DNA of 64,000 nucleotides from Actinospica robiniae DSM 44927 (GTDB lineage Bacteria > Actinomycetota > Actinomycetes > Streptomycetales > Catenulisporaceae): positions 6,554,154 through 6,618,153 of the forward strand of contig NZ_KI632511.1 in NCBI RefSeq assembly GCF_000504285.1, given 5' to 3'. Within the stretch, counting starts at the first letter, position 1, and the number at the start of each line of letters is the position of its first letter. Shown here piece after piece: positions 17,545 through 24,754 of the stretch. The position numbers were made by a program, and so were the translations under genes. The notes under the pieces are model-generated. The model made no database searches. It saw only the letters and a program-made list of their open reading frames with translations, and was not told the DNA's origin.

Positions 17545-18110
17545 CCAGCCTTGGCTCGGCCGAGGTCAGGCTGACCGCTCGTGAACGCCACTGGTCCGGC
17601 ACGGTGTATCTCGACCCGCCGCTGCTGTTCGGACGGGTCGTGGCGGACACAGGCGACCAGGAACTCCTCACCGGTTATTACGCCGTGCCGGCGCTGCCGA
17701 GCTGTCGGGCTTCCGGGTACGTCCCCTTGAAGACGCGGGTGCGCTGGCGGCTGGGAGAAAACGAAGTCCAGAAGAGTGTGATGGACACGGCGGCGGTGTG
17801 GCCGTTGATCGAGCAGGCGACGCTCTCCGCGTGGAGACGCCTCAGCGATCTGGACCGGCGCTCGCAGGGCGGCTCGGGGCGCTCGCCATCCGAATGGGCC
17901 GACGCGGCGGCGGCGTACATCGATCTCGGGCGGCTCGATCTGGCGGAGGCGGCCGTGCGAAATCTCGCCCGGGGAACGCTCCTCGAGCGATTCGGCGAGT
18001 TCCGGAACCCGCAGGTCCGCCGTCGCCTGATCGACCACTTCCGCCGGCTCGATTGGCTTGTCAGAGAGGACCCGGCGCTGACGCGAGCACTCGACGTACT
18101 AGGCCGATGA
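17526..18110 (+). CDS. Unknown protein of the GTPase operon (194 aa)
   Basis: GTG 17526 begins inside the last 19 bp of the preceding gene; there is no strong ribosome site, so coupled re-initiation is likely. The N-terminal half is beta-rich (HWSGTVYLDPPLLFGRVVAD, then ASGYVPLKTRVRWRLGENEV). The C-terminal half is helical and TPR-like (AAAAYIDLGRLDLAEAAVRN, then RRRLIDHFRRLDWLV). There is no signal peptide, membrane segment or recognisable catalytic motif. Strand and overlap make it part of the dual-GTPase operon, where it could be an adaptor; that role is a guess. Real-gene status is supported by its non-biased amino-acid composition and tight packing. Confidence 0.65.
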   Translation: MGTSGLTSLGSAEVRLTARERHWSGTVYLDPPLLFGRVVADTGDQELLTGYYAVPALPSCRASGYVPLKTRVRWRLGENEVQKSVMDTAAVWPLIEQATLSAWRRLSDLDRRSQGGSGRSPSEWADAAAAYIDLGRLDLAEAAVRNLARGTLLERFGEFRNPQVRRRLIDHFRRLDWLVREDPALTRALDVLGR

Positions 18111-18200
18111 AGTCGCTTTCAACCCGAGCAGTGGGGGGAGGCGATCCGGGGCCGAGCCCCGTACTCAACGGTTATCGCCTTCGAGAACACGAGGATGCCC

Positions 18201-19646
18201 GTGACCGCAGACTTCGATCTCGCTCTGAGTACCGTCGCCCACTACCGTTGGGGCTCGCTGGCCGTATCTTTCGACCGCACGCGCATCCGCAACCGGGCCC
18301 TCGTCGACGCGGCAGGGCGTGAGCAGGATCTCGACTACACCGTCGAGAACACCACCGAAGCCGCGGAGGTCGTCGCCTTTCTCCATGAGCTCGTCCACTA
18401 TGCGCAGGACCTGACCACAGGTGTCGGGCACTGGGACGACCAGCTGAGGCGGCGCTGGTTGCCCGAATGCCTGGTCAACCTGCGCGGGCCCGGCTCCCAC
18501 CCGAGACCGGCCCTGCCGTTCGCCGAAGACTACGACGATGACGAGCAGCTGACGGGGGACGTGTCGTACACCCGGACGATCCATGAAGCATTCATCGGCG
18601 ACCAACAGATCTTCCGGAGAGACAAATCGTTTCCGGCCGCACGCGCCCAAGCCATCGCCGACATGGTCAACCGGGATCTCGGCACCGACCACACTCCGGA
18701 TCAGACGCTCAGCCTCCGGCCGGAGGCGTTGTTCGAGGGCGAGGCGGCCGCCACGGTCCAGAGCCTGATGCTCAAAGGGAAGATCGACACCAGTCGCAGG
18801 GGCGCCCTCGACGACGTCGCGAACCTGTGGGACTTCTACCGGCAGCCCGAGTCCTACCAGGCTTCCTTCCGGCTGTTCCTCTCCGCCTTCGACGCCCTGC
18901 CTGAAGACCCCGAGTGGCGGGCGGAGACCGCATTCGACTGGTTCACCACGCTCATCGACCTCGCCTGTGCGTACCCGGACCCGGACTGGCTCGCGCGACA
19001 CCCCCGGGTGGAGCGCACACACTTCGAGCCCGGGGTGAAGTTCCTCCGCCTGACCCGTGCGATCACTGGAAACGCCCGAGCGATCGAGCGCGTCGTGGAT
19101 GATGCGGAGGCAGTGGAGCGGATCCTGCTGGACGCGATGCCGTTCCGGTACCCAACGGCGCGGAAGGTCTATGCCGGCTGGGCGGATTGGTTCGACCGGA
19201 AGATCCGTACCGAGTCGGTCGGCGAGCCCGTACTCACCGTGCGCCGAGACAGCGCCCGCCGTCGCGCCGACGGGAATCCGATCCTGCCGACGAAGACGCC
19301 GATGCGCATGATCACCGCCCAGCTGCCGCTGATGATGTTCGACCGGCAGGGCCCGCATCAGACGTGGCACGGCGAGATGCTCGCGGACTCGGAGCGGCAG
19401 AGCGCCGTCCTCGCCGACAGCCTCTACGACTCCACTCTGGCAGAGCTCGTCGGCGCCATGGTGGAGACCGGTCGCTTTCGTTGCCCGCTCGGCCTGACTG
19501 GATTCTGCCGCTCCGCCCAGGACCGCTGCCGGAAGATCACCGACCTGCGGCAACTGCCGCCGCTCCCCGGCTGCCACGTGCGCGGCATGCTCGAAGCGAA
19601 CGAGTTCCGCATCGCGACCACGGACCCTGCCACGCCGGGCGTCTGA
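18201..19646 (+). CDS. HExxH metallopeptidase-like protein of the GTPase operon
   Basis: Encodes 481 residues from GTG 18201, preferred over ATG 18195 because GAGG sits 6 nt upstream. Residues 62-66 form the zinc motif HELVH in VAFLHELVHYAQDL, and EALFEGEAAATVQS (Glu179/Glu181) offers the downstream glutamate ligand expected of a gluzincin-like peptidase. A cysteine group near the C-terminus (CPLGLTGFCRSAQDRC, then PGCHV) may bind a structural metal. There is no signal peptide, so the action is cytosolic. In the operon with two GTPases and two membrane proteins it is the obvious candidate effector, perhaps triggered by the GTPase module; this is inference. The substrate is unknown and no named peptidase family could be assigned by eye. 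Confidence 0.7.
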   Translation: MTADFDLALSTVAHYRWGSLAVSFDRTRIRNRALVDAAGREQDLDYTVENTTEAAEVVAFLHELVHYAQDLTTGVGHWDDQLRRRWLPECLVNLRGPGSHPRPALPFAEDYDDDEQLTGDVSYTRTIHEAFIGDQQIFRRDKSFPAARAQAIADMVNRDLGTDHTPDQTLSLRPEALFEGEAAATVQSLMLKGKIDTSRRGALDDVANLWDFYRQPESYQASFRLFLSAFDALPEDPEWRAETAFDWFTTLIDLACAYPDPDWLARHPRVERTHFEPGVKFLRLTRAITGNARAIERVVDDAEAVERILLDAMPFRYPTARKVYAGWADWFDRKIRTESVGEPVLTVRRDSARRRADGNPILPTKTPMRMITAQLPLMMFDRQGPHQTWHGEMLADSERQSAVLADSLYDSTLAELVGAMVETGRFRCPLGLTGFCRSAQDRCRKITDLRQLPPLPGCHVRGMLEANEFRIATTDPATPGV

Positions 19647-19663
19647 GAGAGAAGAGGGTCACC

Positions 19664-20077
19664 ATGTCTCAACTGCTTGACCGCGCCGCGATCGAGGATG
19701 AAATCGCCACCGTCGCCGCCGCATTGAGCGAGGACGACGACCTGGACGATGATGGTCAAGATCTTGGTATTCCGGGTGCCGAGACGATCCTGATTCTGGT
19801 CGCGAGCAAGCTCATCCTCCCGGTGTTCACCGGACTGATGGGCAAGGCGGCCGGTGCGAAGTACCGCGAACTTCGCACCCGCCGGGACATCGACGCTGCC
19901 ATCGCGGAGCTTGACGGCGCACCCGTGGCAACCGCACACGAGGCCGTCGACCTCTCGGCGTTGCACCGGGAAGTGGTGGCCATGGCCGTGGCGGAGGGTG
20001 TCGATCCGCGGTTGGCCGAGGCAGTCGTCGGAAAGACGGTCTCCCGCCTGCACGAGCGATACTTCCGCGCCGAGTAG
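19664..20077 (+). CDS. Small membrane-associated protein closing the GTPase operon
   Basis: Encodes 137 residues; ATG 19664 has a good ribosome site (GAAGAGGG, spacing ~6) 17 bp after the peptidase gene. The N-terminus is acidic (SEDDDLDDDGQD). A hydrophobic helix follows (ETILILVASKLILPVFTGLM, residues ~39-59), then a charged tail with VDLSALHREVVAMAVAEGVD and ending KTVSRLHERYFRAE. It could be a membrane anchor, an inhibitor kept near the peptidase, or a small effector. The family is not recognised. Its position as the last gene, with its own ribosome site, would suit independent dosage control. Confidence 0.65.
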   Translation: MSQLLDRAAIEDEIATVAAALSEDDDLDDDGQDLGIPGAETILILVASKLILPVFTGLMGKAAGAKYRELRTRRDIDAAIAELDGAPVATAHEAVDLSALHREVVAMAVAEGVDPRLAEAVVGKTVSRLHERYFRAE

Positions 20078-20117
20078 CGAGACGCGGGGTGCCCGGCGCC
20101 GGCGGGAACGACCCTTA

Positions 20118-21140
20118 TCAACCCTCGCTGTCGACGCTTTCGTCCGAGCCGGAGCCGGTGCTGTCGGCGGTGGCAGCGCTGACGCGGTGGCGTCGGCCGA
20201 GCGCGATGAAGCCGCCCAGTGCGAGCACGGCGAGCAGGATCAGGCCCAGCGTGGCGGACGTGCTGAACCCGGAGGCTGCGGCCGTGTTCCGCACGGCGAC
20301 GTCCTGAGCCCCGACCGCGCTGCTGGGGCTTGGGCCGGCTGCCACGACGGCCGTGCTCGGCTCGGATGCCGACGCGGCTGCGCTGGGGGTCGGCTTGGGC
20401 GTGCTGCTGCTCGGGGTCGACTTGGCCGACGTGCTGCTGTGTGTCGTGGCTCCCTTGACCGAGCTCGAGCTGCTGCCCGACGTGCTGCCCGACTTGCCGC
20501 TCGAGCTGCTGCTCGACGAACCGCCGCTGCCGCTGGAGCCGGCTACCGAGGATGGGCCGTCAAAGGCTGCGTCTACGTAGCCGTCGCCGTACGAGCTGAG
20601 TTCGCCGCCCAGCGAGCACCTGTCGGCATCGACATAGACATCGGCGCCGTAAGCGCCGTAGAGGTCACCCTTGGCGAAGGTGAAGCTGACCTCGATCTTG
20701 TGGGTGCCGGTCGTCAGCGTCCCGGCGGCCAGGTCGGGTCCCAGCCAATACGGATCGCCGCTTGCGGGAGTGGTCCATGACACCTGGGGATTGTGCCAAG
20801 CGCCGCCGTCGAGGCTCCATTCGATGTTCGGCAGCGGCGGCTGTTTCGTCGCTCCCTGCATCTCCGGGATGATCTGCGTGCGGATCTCGGCGCGGGGTAT
20901 GACGCCGACTTTGTTCGTGATCACGGTCGTCGAGTACACCGTGTGGCCGGGCGTGGGGGTCTGGCTGTAGAACAGGTTGGTGTTCTGGGTCATCGAGATC
21001 TGACCGTCGGGGCCGCAGGTCGTGCTCGTGCTCGAACCGGCCGTGGGTGTGGCCGCGGCGGCGGCGCCTGCGGGTACGGTGCAGGCCAAGGCTGCCGAGG
21101 CTGCCGCACCGGCGACGACTGTTCGCAGCGACCGCCGCAT
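20118..21140 (-). CDS. Secreted, Ser-rich, C-terminally membrane-anchored surface protein
   Basis: Encodes 340 residues: a signal peptide (residues 1-~30, RRSLRTVVAGAAASAALACT, then AGAAAA), a globular beta-rich ectodomain to ~190 with a few cysteines, a long Ser/Gly/Thr low-complexity linker (~195-260), a single hydrophobic helix near residues ~292-312 (TLGLILLAVLALGGFIALGR) and a short Arg/Ser tail. The layout is that of a sortase-type or membrane-tethered wall protein, but no LPxTG or LAxTG motif precedes the helix, so membrane anchoring is more likely. The ectodomain is unrecognised. It converges with the GTPase operon and is divergent from the toxin operon at 21411, with a 270-bp shared gap. 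Confidence 0.8.
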   Translation of the reverse strand: MRRSLRTVVAGAAASAALACTVPAGAAAAATPTAGSSTSTTCGPDGQISMTQNTNLFYSQTPTPGHTVYSTTVITNKVGVIPRAEIRTQIIPEMQGATKQPPLPNIEWSLDGGAWHNPQVSWTTPASGDPYWLGPDLAAGTLTTGTHKIEVSFTFAKGDLYGAYGADVYVDADRCSLGGELSSYGDGYVDAAFDGPSSVAGSSGSGGSSSSSSSGKSGSTSGSSSSSVKGATTHSSTSAKSTPSSSTPKPTPSAAASASEPSTAVVAAGPSPSSAVGAQDVAVRNTAAASGFSTSATLGLILLAVLALGGFIALGRRHRVSAATADSTGSGSDESVDSEG

Positions 21141-21410
21141 GAGTCCCTCCCGAAGTCAATCGTCGTACAGACGATGGCGATGACACTGCCGCGGTCGATC
21201 TGCCGTGGCTTCAGGCCGGCCCGACCGCCGCTACTCGTGCCAGTCGTTTGCCAGACGTCGGAAGCACGACACGCGGTTGCCGTCGGCGAGCGGCACTGCC
21301 ACGAAAGCGACGACGCCACGGGCCCCTCTTGCCGTGCTCTCGCATGCGTGAAAAACTTCTGATTCGCTACGTCGGACAGGGGTCAGGGCGCAGCCGAGGG
21401 GGAGAAACGG

Positions 21411-22217
21411 GTGAGTATAGAACTTCCGGGCGATGTCGTATGGGTCCTCGGCGTCCTCGGGTTCCAGTGGGTGAACATCGACGAGGACAAGGTCCGTTCG
21501 GCGGCGCAGTCGTATCGGACGCTGAGTTCGGACCTCTCCGCGGCCAAGGCGCGCGGGGACTCGGGGGCGCAGTCGCTCATCGAGGTCAACAAGGGGGAGG
21601 CGGTCGACGCCTTCGGCGCGGCGTGGGAGAAGCTTTCGAACTCGCACGTCAAGGATCTGATCACGGCCTGCGACGTGTTCGTCGACGTGCTCGAGGGGGT
21701 CGCGGTCGCCGTGGAGGTGGCCAAGGGGATCATCCTCGCCCAGGTGCTGATCGCGGCCGCGGCTTTCGCTGAGGCGGCGGCGACGGCGATCTTCACGCTG
21801 GGGCTTTCGGGGCTCGCCGATCTCGCGGTGACGCAGGGCATCAAGGAGCTCATTCGCGTCGCGCTCAAGGATCTGGAGCACGCGCTCATCCAGCAGGCGA
21901 AGATGGTGGCGGAGCAGGAGGTCCTCTCGGTCCTCGAGGCCGTCGCCTCGAACATCATCGACCAGGGGCTCGGCGACGCGCTCGGGGTGAGCCACGGCTT
22001 CAGCGTCGGGGCGGCCGCGAGCGCGGGTTGGCAGGCGGGCGTCGACAACGCGAAGGGTCTCGCGGCGGCTTACACGGATCCGACGTTCCTGGCCGAGGAT
22101 GCCGCGGGGATGCTCGCCTCCTCGGCCGTCGGCGGAGTCCGCAGCAAGGTCGGCGGCGGCGGATCCGAGGAGACGCCGAGTGCGACCGCGAGCGCGAGTG
22201 CGGGTGAGGGCGAGTGA
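21411..22217 (+). CDS. WXG100/CpnT-N-like T7SS substrate-type protein
   Basis: Encodes 268 residues from GTG 21411 with GGGGGAG upstream. The N-terminus (IELPGDVVWVLGVLGFQWVN, then EDKVRSAAQSYRTLSSDLSA) is the hallmark of the WXG100-like/CpnT N-terminal domain found at the start of actinobacterial polymorphic toxins exported by type VII secretion. A long Ala-rich amphipathic helical region follows (residues ~95-220), ending in an Ala/Ser tail. Unlike typical family members it has no toxin domain of its own: the frame stops and the deaminase toxin starts in an overlapping GTGA. It therefore probably acts as export partner of the next protein. No T7SS apparatus genes are in the window. Confidence 0.8.
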   Translation: MSIELPGDVVWVLGVLGFQWVNIDEDKVRSAAQSYRTLSSDLSAAKARGDSGAQSLIEVNKGEAVDAFGAAWEKLSNSHVKDLITACDVFVDVLEGVAVAVEVAKGIILAQVLIAAAAFAEAAATAIFTLGLSGLADLAVTQGIKELIRVALKDLEHALIQQAKMVAEQEVLSVLEAVASNIIDQGLGDALGVSHGFSVGAAASAGWQAGVDNAKGLAAAYTDPTFLAEDAAGMLASSAVGGVRSKVGGGGSEETPSATASASAGEGE

Positions 22218-23068
22218 GCGGCGAGGTCTCGGCCACCGACACCGAGAACATGATCCAGAACGCCTCGACGATCGGCGGCGCTTCGGCGGACGCGGGCGAG
22301 GCGGTGAGCCAGCACATGTCGCGTCTCCAGAGCCTCGGCGACTTCCTGTCCAATGATCAGTACGGGCAGGTGTTCAAGGCGGTGTACGACCCCGTCAACG
22401 ACACGACCGTGAAGGCGGGCAGCGCGGCCGGCCAGGCGCTGGCCGGCACGGCCGTCAACATCGGCAATCATGCGGCGCGCGTGATCGAGACCGACACCAC
22501 GCTCGCGACCGAGATGCAGAAGCTGCACGACGAGTTTCCCAACGACTATCCGGTCGTGGTGGTCGGCAAGCAGGCCGATCTGCAGACTGCGCTCTCCGAC
22601 AAGTACCCCGGGGCGGGCAAGTCGAGCGACGACAATCCGGGTCTGTTCGGAACCAAGCTCGAGGGCGATCCGACCGACACGGAGCTCGGTCGAGCCGTGG
22701 CCAAGGCGCGCGCGGCGAACGGCGACACCAGTGGCGTGAACTACGCGGCGTTCAAGTGCGTCGACGCCCAGGGGAACACCTTCGTGCTGGCGGGTCCGAG
22801 TGCGGGCATGCACTCGGAGAGGGTGGTCGGCATCCCGCTGATCGGCAGCGACGTCAACGTCACGGACATCTACTCCGAGCGCCAGCCCTGCGATCGCAAC
22901 TCGAGCTTCTGCGCGACCTGGCTGCAGAAGTACTTCGGGACCTCCAACAACGGCCAAGCGCCGAATGTGACGTACAGCGAGCCGTACGAGACGACGAAGG
23001 ACAACTATCCGGCGACGAAGTCGATCACCGAGCGGGCCAGGGGTTTGCTTGCCGGGAGCAAGGAGTGA
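22214..23068 (+). CDS. ESX-like protein with C-terminal nucleic-acid deaminase toxin domain
   Basis: Encodes 284 residues. Residues 1-105 are an ESX/WXG-like helical hairpin (TENMIQNASTIGGASADAGE, then HAARVIETDTTLATEM). Residues ~150-284 match polymorphic-toxin deaminases: HxE as GMHSERVVG (His200, Glu202) and Cys226-x6-Cys233 in YSERQPCDRNSSFCATWLQ, the zinc and proton-shuttle residues of the cytidine-deaminase fold. The CxxC spacing of classical deaminases is widened to Cx6C, as in some toxin clades (XOO_2897-like is my best guess). It likely deaminates bases in a rival cell. The start overlaps the WXG gene; SUKH-type immunity genes follow. Its catalytic residues appear intact, so it should be toxic without immunity. 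Confidence 0.85.
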   Translation: MSGEVSATDTENMIQNASTIGGASADAGEAVSQHMSRLQSLGDFLSNDQYGQVFKAVYDPVNDTTVKAGSAAGQALAGTAVNIGNHAARVIETDTTLATEMQKLHDEFPNDYPVVVVGKQADLQTALSDKYPGAGKSSDDNPGLFGTKLEGDPTDTELGRAVAKARAANGDTSGVNYAAFKCVDAQGNTFVLAGPSAGMHSERVVGIPLIGSDVNVTDIYSERQPCDRNSSFCATWLQKYFGTSNNGQAPNVTYSEPYETTKDNYPATKSITERARGLLAGSKE

Positions 23069-23119
23069 CCGATCGTATGATGGTGTCTGCCGCCGTCGAC
23101 GACCAGGGCTGGAGCGCAA

Positions 23120-23848
23120 ATGCCGAGTCATGACGAGGTTCGCGATCTGCTGTTCCGGGCTTTCGGGGAGTGGACGATCCGACGCTCCGAGCCGGCCTGG
23201 GCGACGCGCGCGGTCGCCGATGCGGATGCGCGCGGCTTCCTCACGGACGTCGGTCTGCCTGTGCAGGCTCTGAACCTGTTCAGCCTTGATCCGGCGTTCG
23301 GCGAGGCTCCGGTCACCTTGGCGGACCGCCTTTCCGACCTACCTCCGTCCGCCGGTGTCAGCACGACGATCCTGGACGCGTACGGCCAGCTGATCTACCT
23401 GGGCAGCCTGCCGGATCTGGGCGCCTTCCTCGATCCGGCGACCGGTCGGGTGCTCAGCTTCGTCAGCTGGTCGGACCCTCCGTTCGTGGTCAACGGCGGA
23501 ATCGCCGAGTTCGCCTACTTCCTCGCCTACGTCGAGACGCACCGCCGAGCGAACGGTGTCCTGCTCGACGATCTGGAGACGGAGGAGGGTTATGAGGCAG
23601 CCGCGGTCGTCGCCGCGCATCTGATGGGCGTCGATCCCGCCGCGTTCGCGGATGCGGATGAGAACATCTGGCCGGTCTGGATGGACGACGGCTTCGCTAT
23701 CGGCCTGTTCCAGGATTGGGCTTGGGACCACTACGCGGTCGAGTACTTCCTCAGCCGCGGAATCGACCCGACCGTGCGTGAACCGAGCCGGCCATTGCCG
23801 CGGCGGATGAACGGCTGGCCCGCGGCAGACGGCGGGGCCGAGGCGTGA
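23120..23848 (+). CDS. SUKH-4-like immunity protein
   Basis: Encodes 242 residues starting 51 bp after the toxin. ARGFLTDVGLPVQALNLFSL, GQLIYLGSLPD and GAFLDPATGRVLSFVSWSDP fit the SUKH-4 superfamily, a common immunity fold in contact-dependent and T7SS toxin loci. It presumably binds the deaminase domain of the preceding protein and blocks it in the producing cell. It is cytosolic, with no signal peptide. The next gene, also SUKH-4-like at its N-terminus, overlaps it by 4 bp (GTGA). The function is inferred from fold and position. Confidence 0.8.
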   Translation: MPSHDEVRDLLFRAFGEWTIRRSEPAWATRAVADADARGFLTDVGLPVQALNLFSLDPAFGEAPVTLADRLSDLPPSAGVSTTILDAYGQLIYLGSLPDLGAFLDPATGRVLSFVSWSDPPFVVNGGIAEFAYFLAYVETHRRANGVLLDDLETEEGYEAAAVVAAHLMGVDPAAFADADENIWPVWMDDGFAIGLFQDWAWDHYAVEYFLSRGIDPTVREPSRPLPRRMNGWPAADGGAEA

Positions 23849-24714
23849 CCTCGCTCGCCGAAGCCCTCGCCGCGCAGTTCGGGGCGGCCGGGCTGCGTAC
23901 ATTCGATGCCGGGCGACTGGACGGCCTCACCGTTTCCGCGAGCGCGGCCGAGCTTCTGTCCGTCACCGGGCTCCCCGCCAGGGTCGGAACGTACTTCACG
24001 GCTGCCGGCCCGGGTGGCCCTCTGAGGATTGTCGCGGAGGACGGACAGCCGGCGTGGCTTCTGCTCGGGGGCGATCAGGGCGCGAGCCTGGCGGCGGATC
24101 TCGACGGTGCCGTCCATGCTCTGCTCCGGCCGTCCTGGGGGCGGTCACGGCCGGTGAACCGGAGCATCGAGCAGCTGGCGGCAAGCCTGGCGATGCTCGA
24201 CCGCTACCTGCCCCTGCTCGCCGCCGCGGCGCAGAGCGAGCAGATCGGCCCGCTGTGGAACAAGCTTCGCAGTGCCCTGGCCTACATCGATCCGGACGCG
24301 CAGGCTGATCCGGAATGCTGGTGGGCGCTGGTGCTCGAGGACATCCGGCACGTCGTCAGCTTCCCCTTCAGCGCCGCCGCGAAGTTCGTGCGAGACGGGC
24401 AGGAACCCCAGGTGTTGACGGCGAGCGCCGTTCTCGGACTGCCGCATCCCGAGCTGCAGCTCGCCCGACGCCTCGCAGAGCTCGGGGTGGACCGGTCCTC
24501 CGTCACTGAGCTCTACACGGAACTCCAGGCCTGTCGGATGCCCGGGCACTACTGCGGGCTGCGGGCGGCCGTGGCGTTCCCGCGCGCGCAATACACCTAC
24601 GCCTTCCCTTACGGGGAGGACGCCCAGGAGCGTCAGGAATCAGTGAACGCCGCAGCCCTGGCCGCCGCCACAGCTGCCACTGCCGCCACCGCCGCGGAAG
24701 CCGGCGATCGGTAG
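23845..24714 (+). CDS. SUKH-4-like domain fused to an altered deaminase domain
   Basis: Encodes 289 residues. The N-terminal ~170 residues resemble SUKH-4 (ASAAELLSVTGLPARVGTYF, then IRHVVSFPF). The C-terminal part resembles the deaminase domain of the neighbouring toxin: HxE is His201-Pro-Glu203 in LPHPELQLARRLAE, and the zinc cysteines are Cys230-x6-Cys237 in LYTELQACRMPGHYCG. The proline normally before the first cysteine is replaced by alanine (PC to AC). The chain ends in an unusual Ala/Thr tail (AALAAATAATAATAA). It may be a decoy-type immunity protein that mimics the toxin, or a second weak deaminase carrying its own immunity domain. The fusion is seen; the role is inference. Confidence 0.7.
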   Translation: MTSLAEALAAQFGAAGLRTFDAGRLDGLTVSASAAELLSVTGLPARVGTYFTAAGPGGPLRIVAEDGQPAWLLLGGDQGASLAADLDGAVHALLRPSWGRSRPVNRSIEQLAASLAMLDRYLPLLAAAAQSEQIGPLWNKLRSALAYIDPDAQADPECWWALVLEDIRHVVSFPFSAAAKFVRDGQEPQVLTASAVLGLPHPELQLARRLAELGVDRSSVTELYTELQACRMPGHYCGLRAAVAFPRAQYTYAFPYGEDAQERQESVNAAALAAATAATAATAAEAGDR

Positions 24715-24754
24715 CCTCGCCGGACGGCCCGTTGTCGCACAGAGGGGAGGGAAC

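Noticed and set aside
24655-24710. GCC/ACC-rich run as a separate repeat element
   Set aside because: It encodes the Ala/Thr tail of the SUKH-deaminase protein, so it is coding low complexity.
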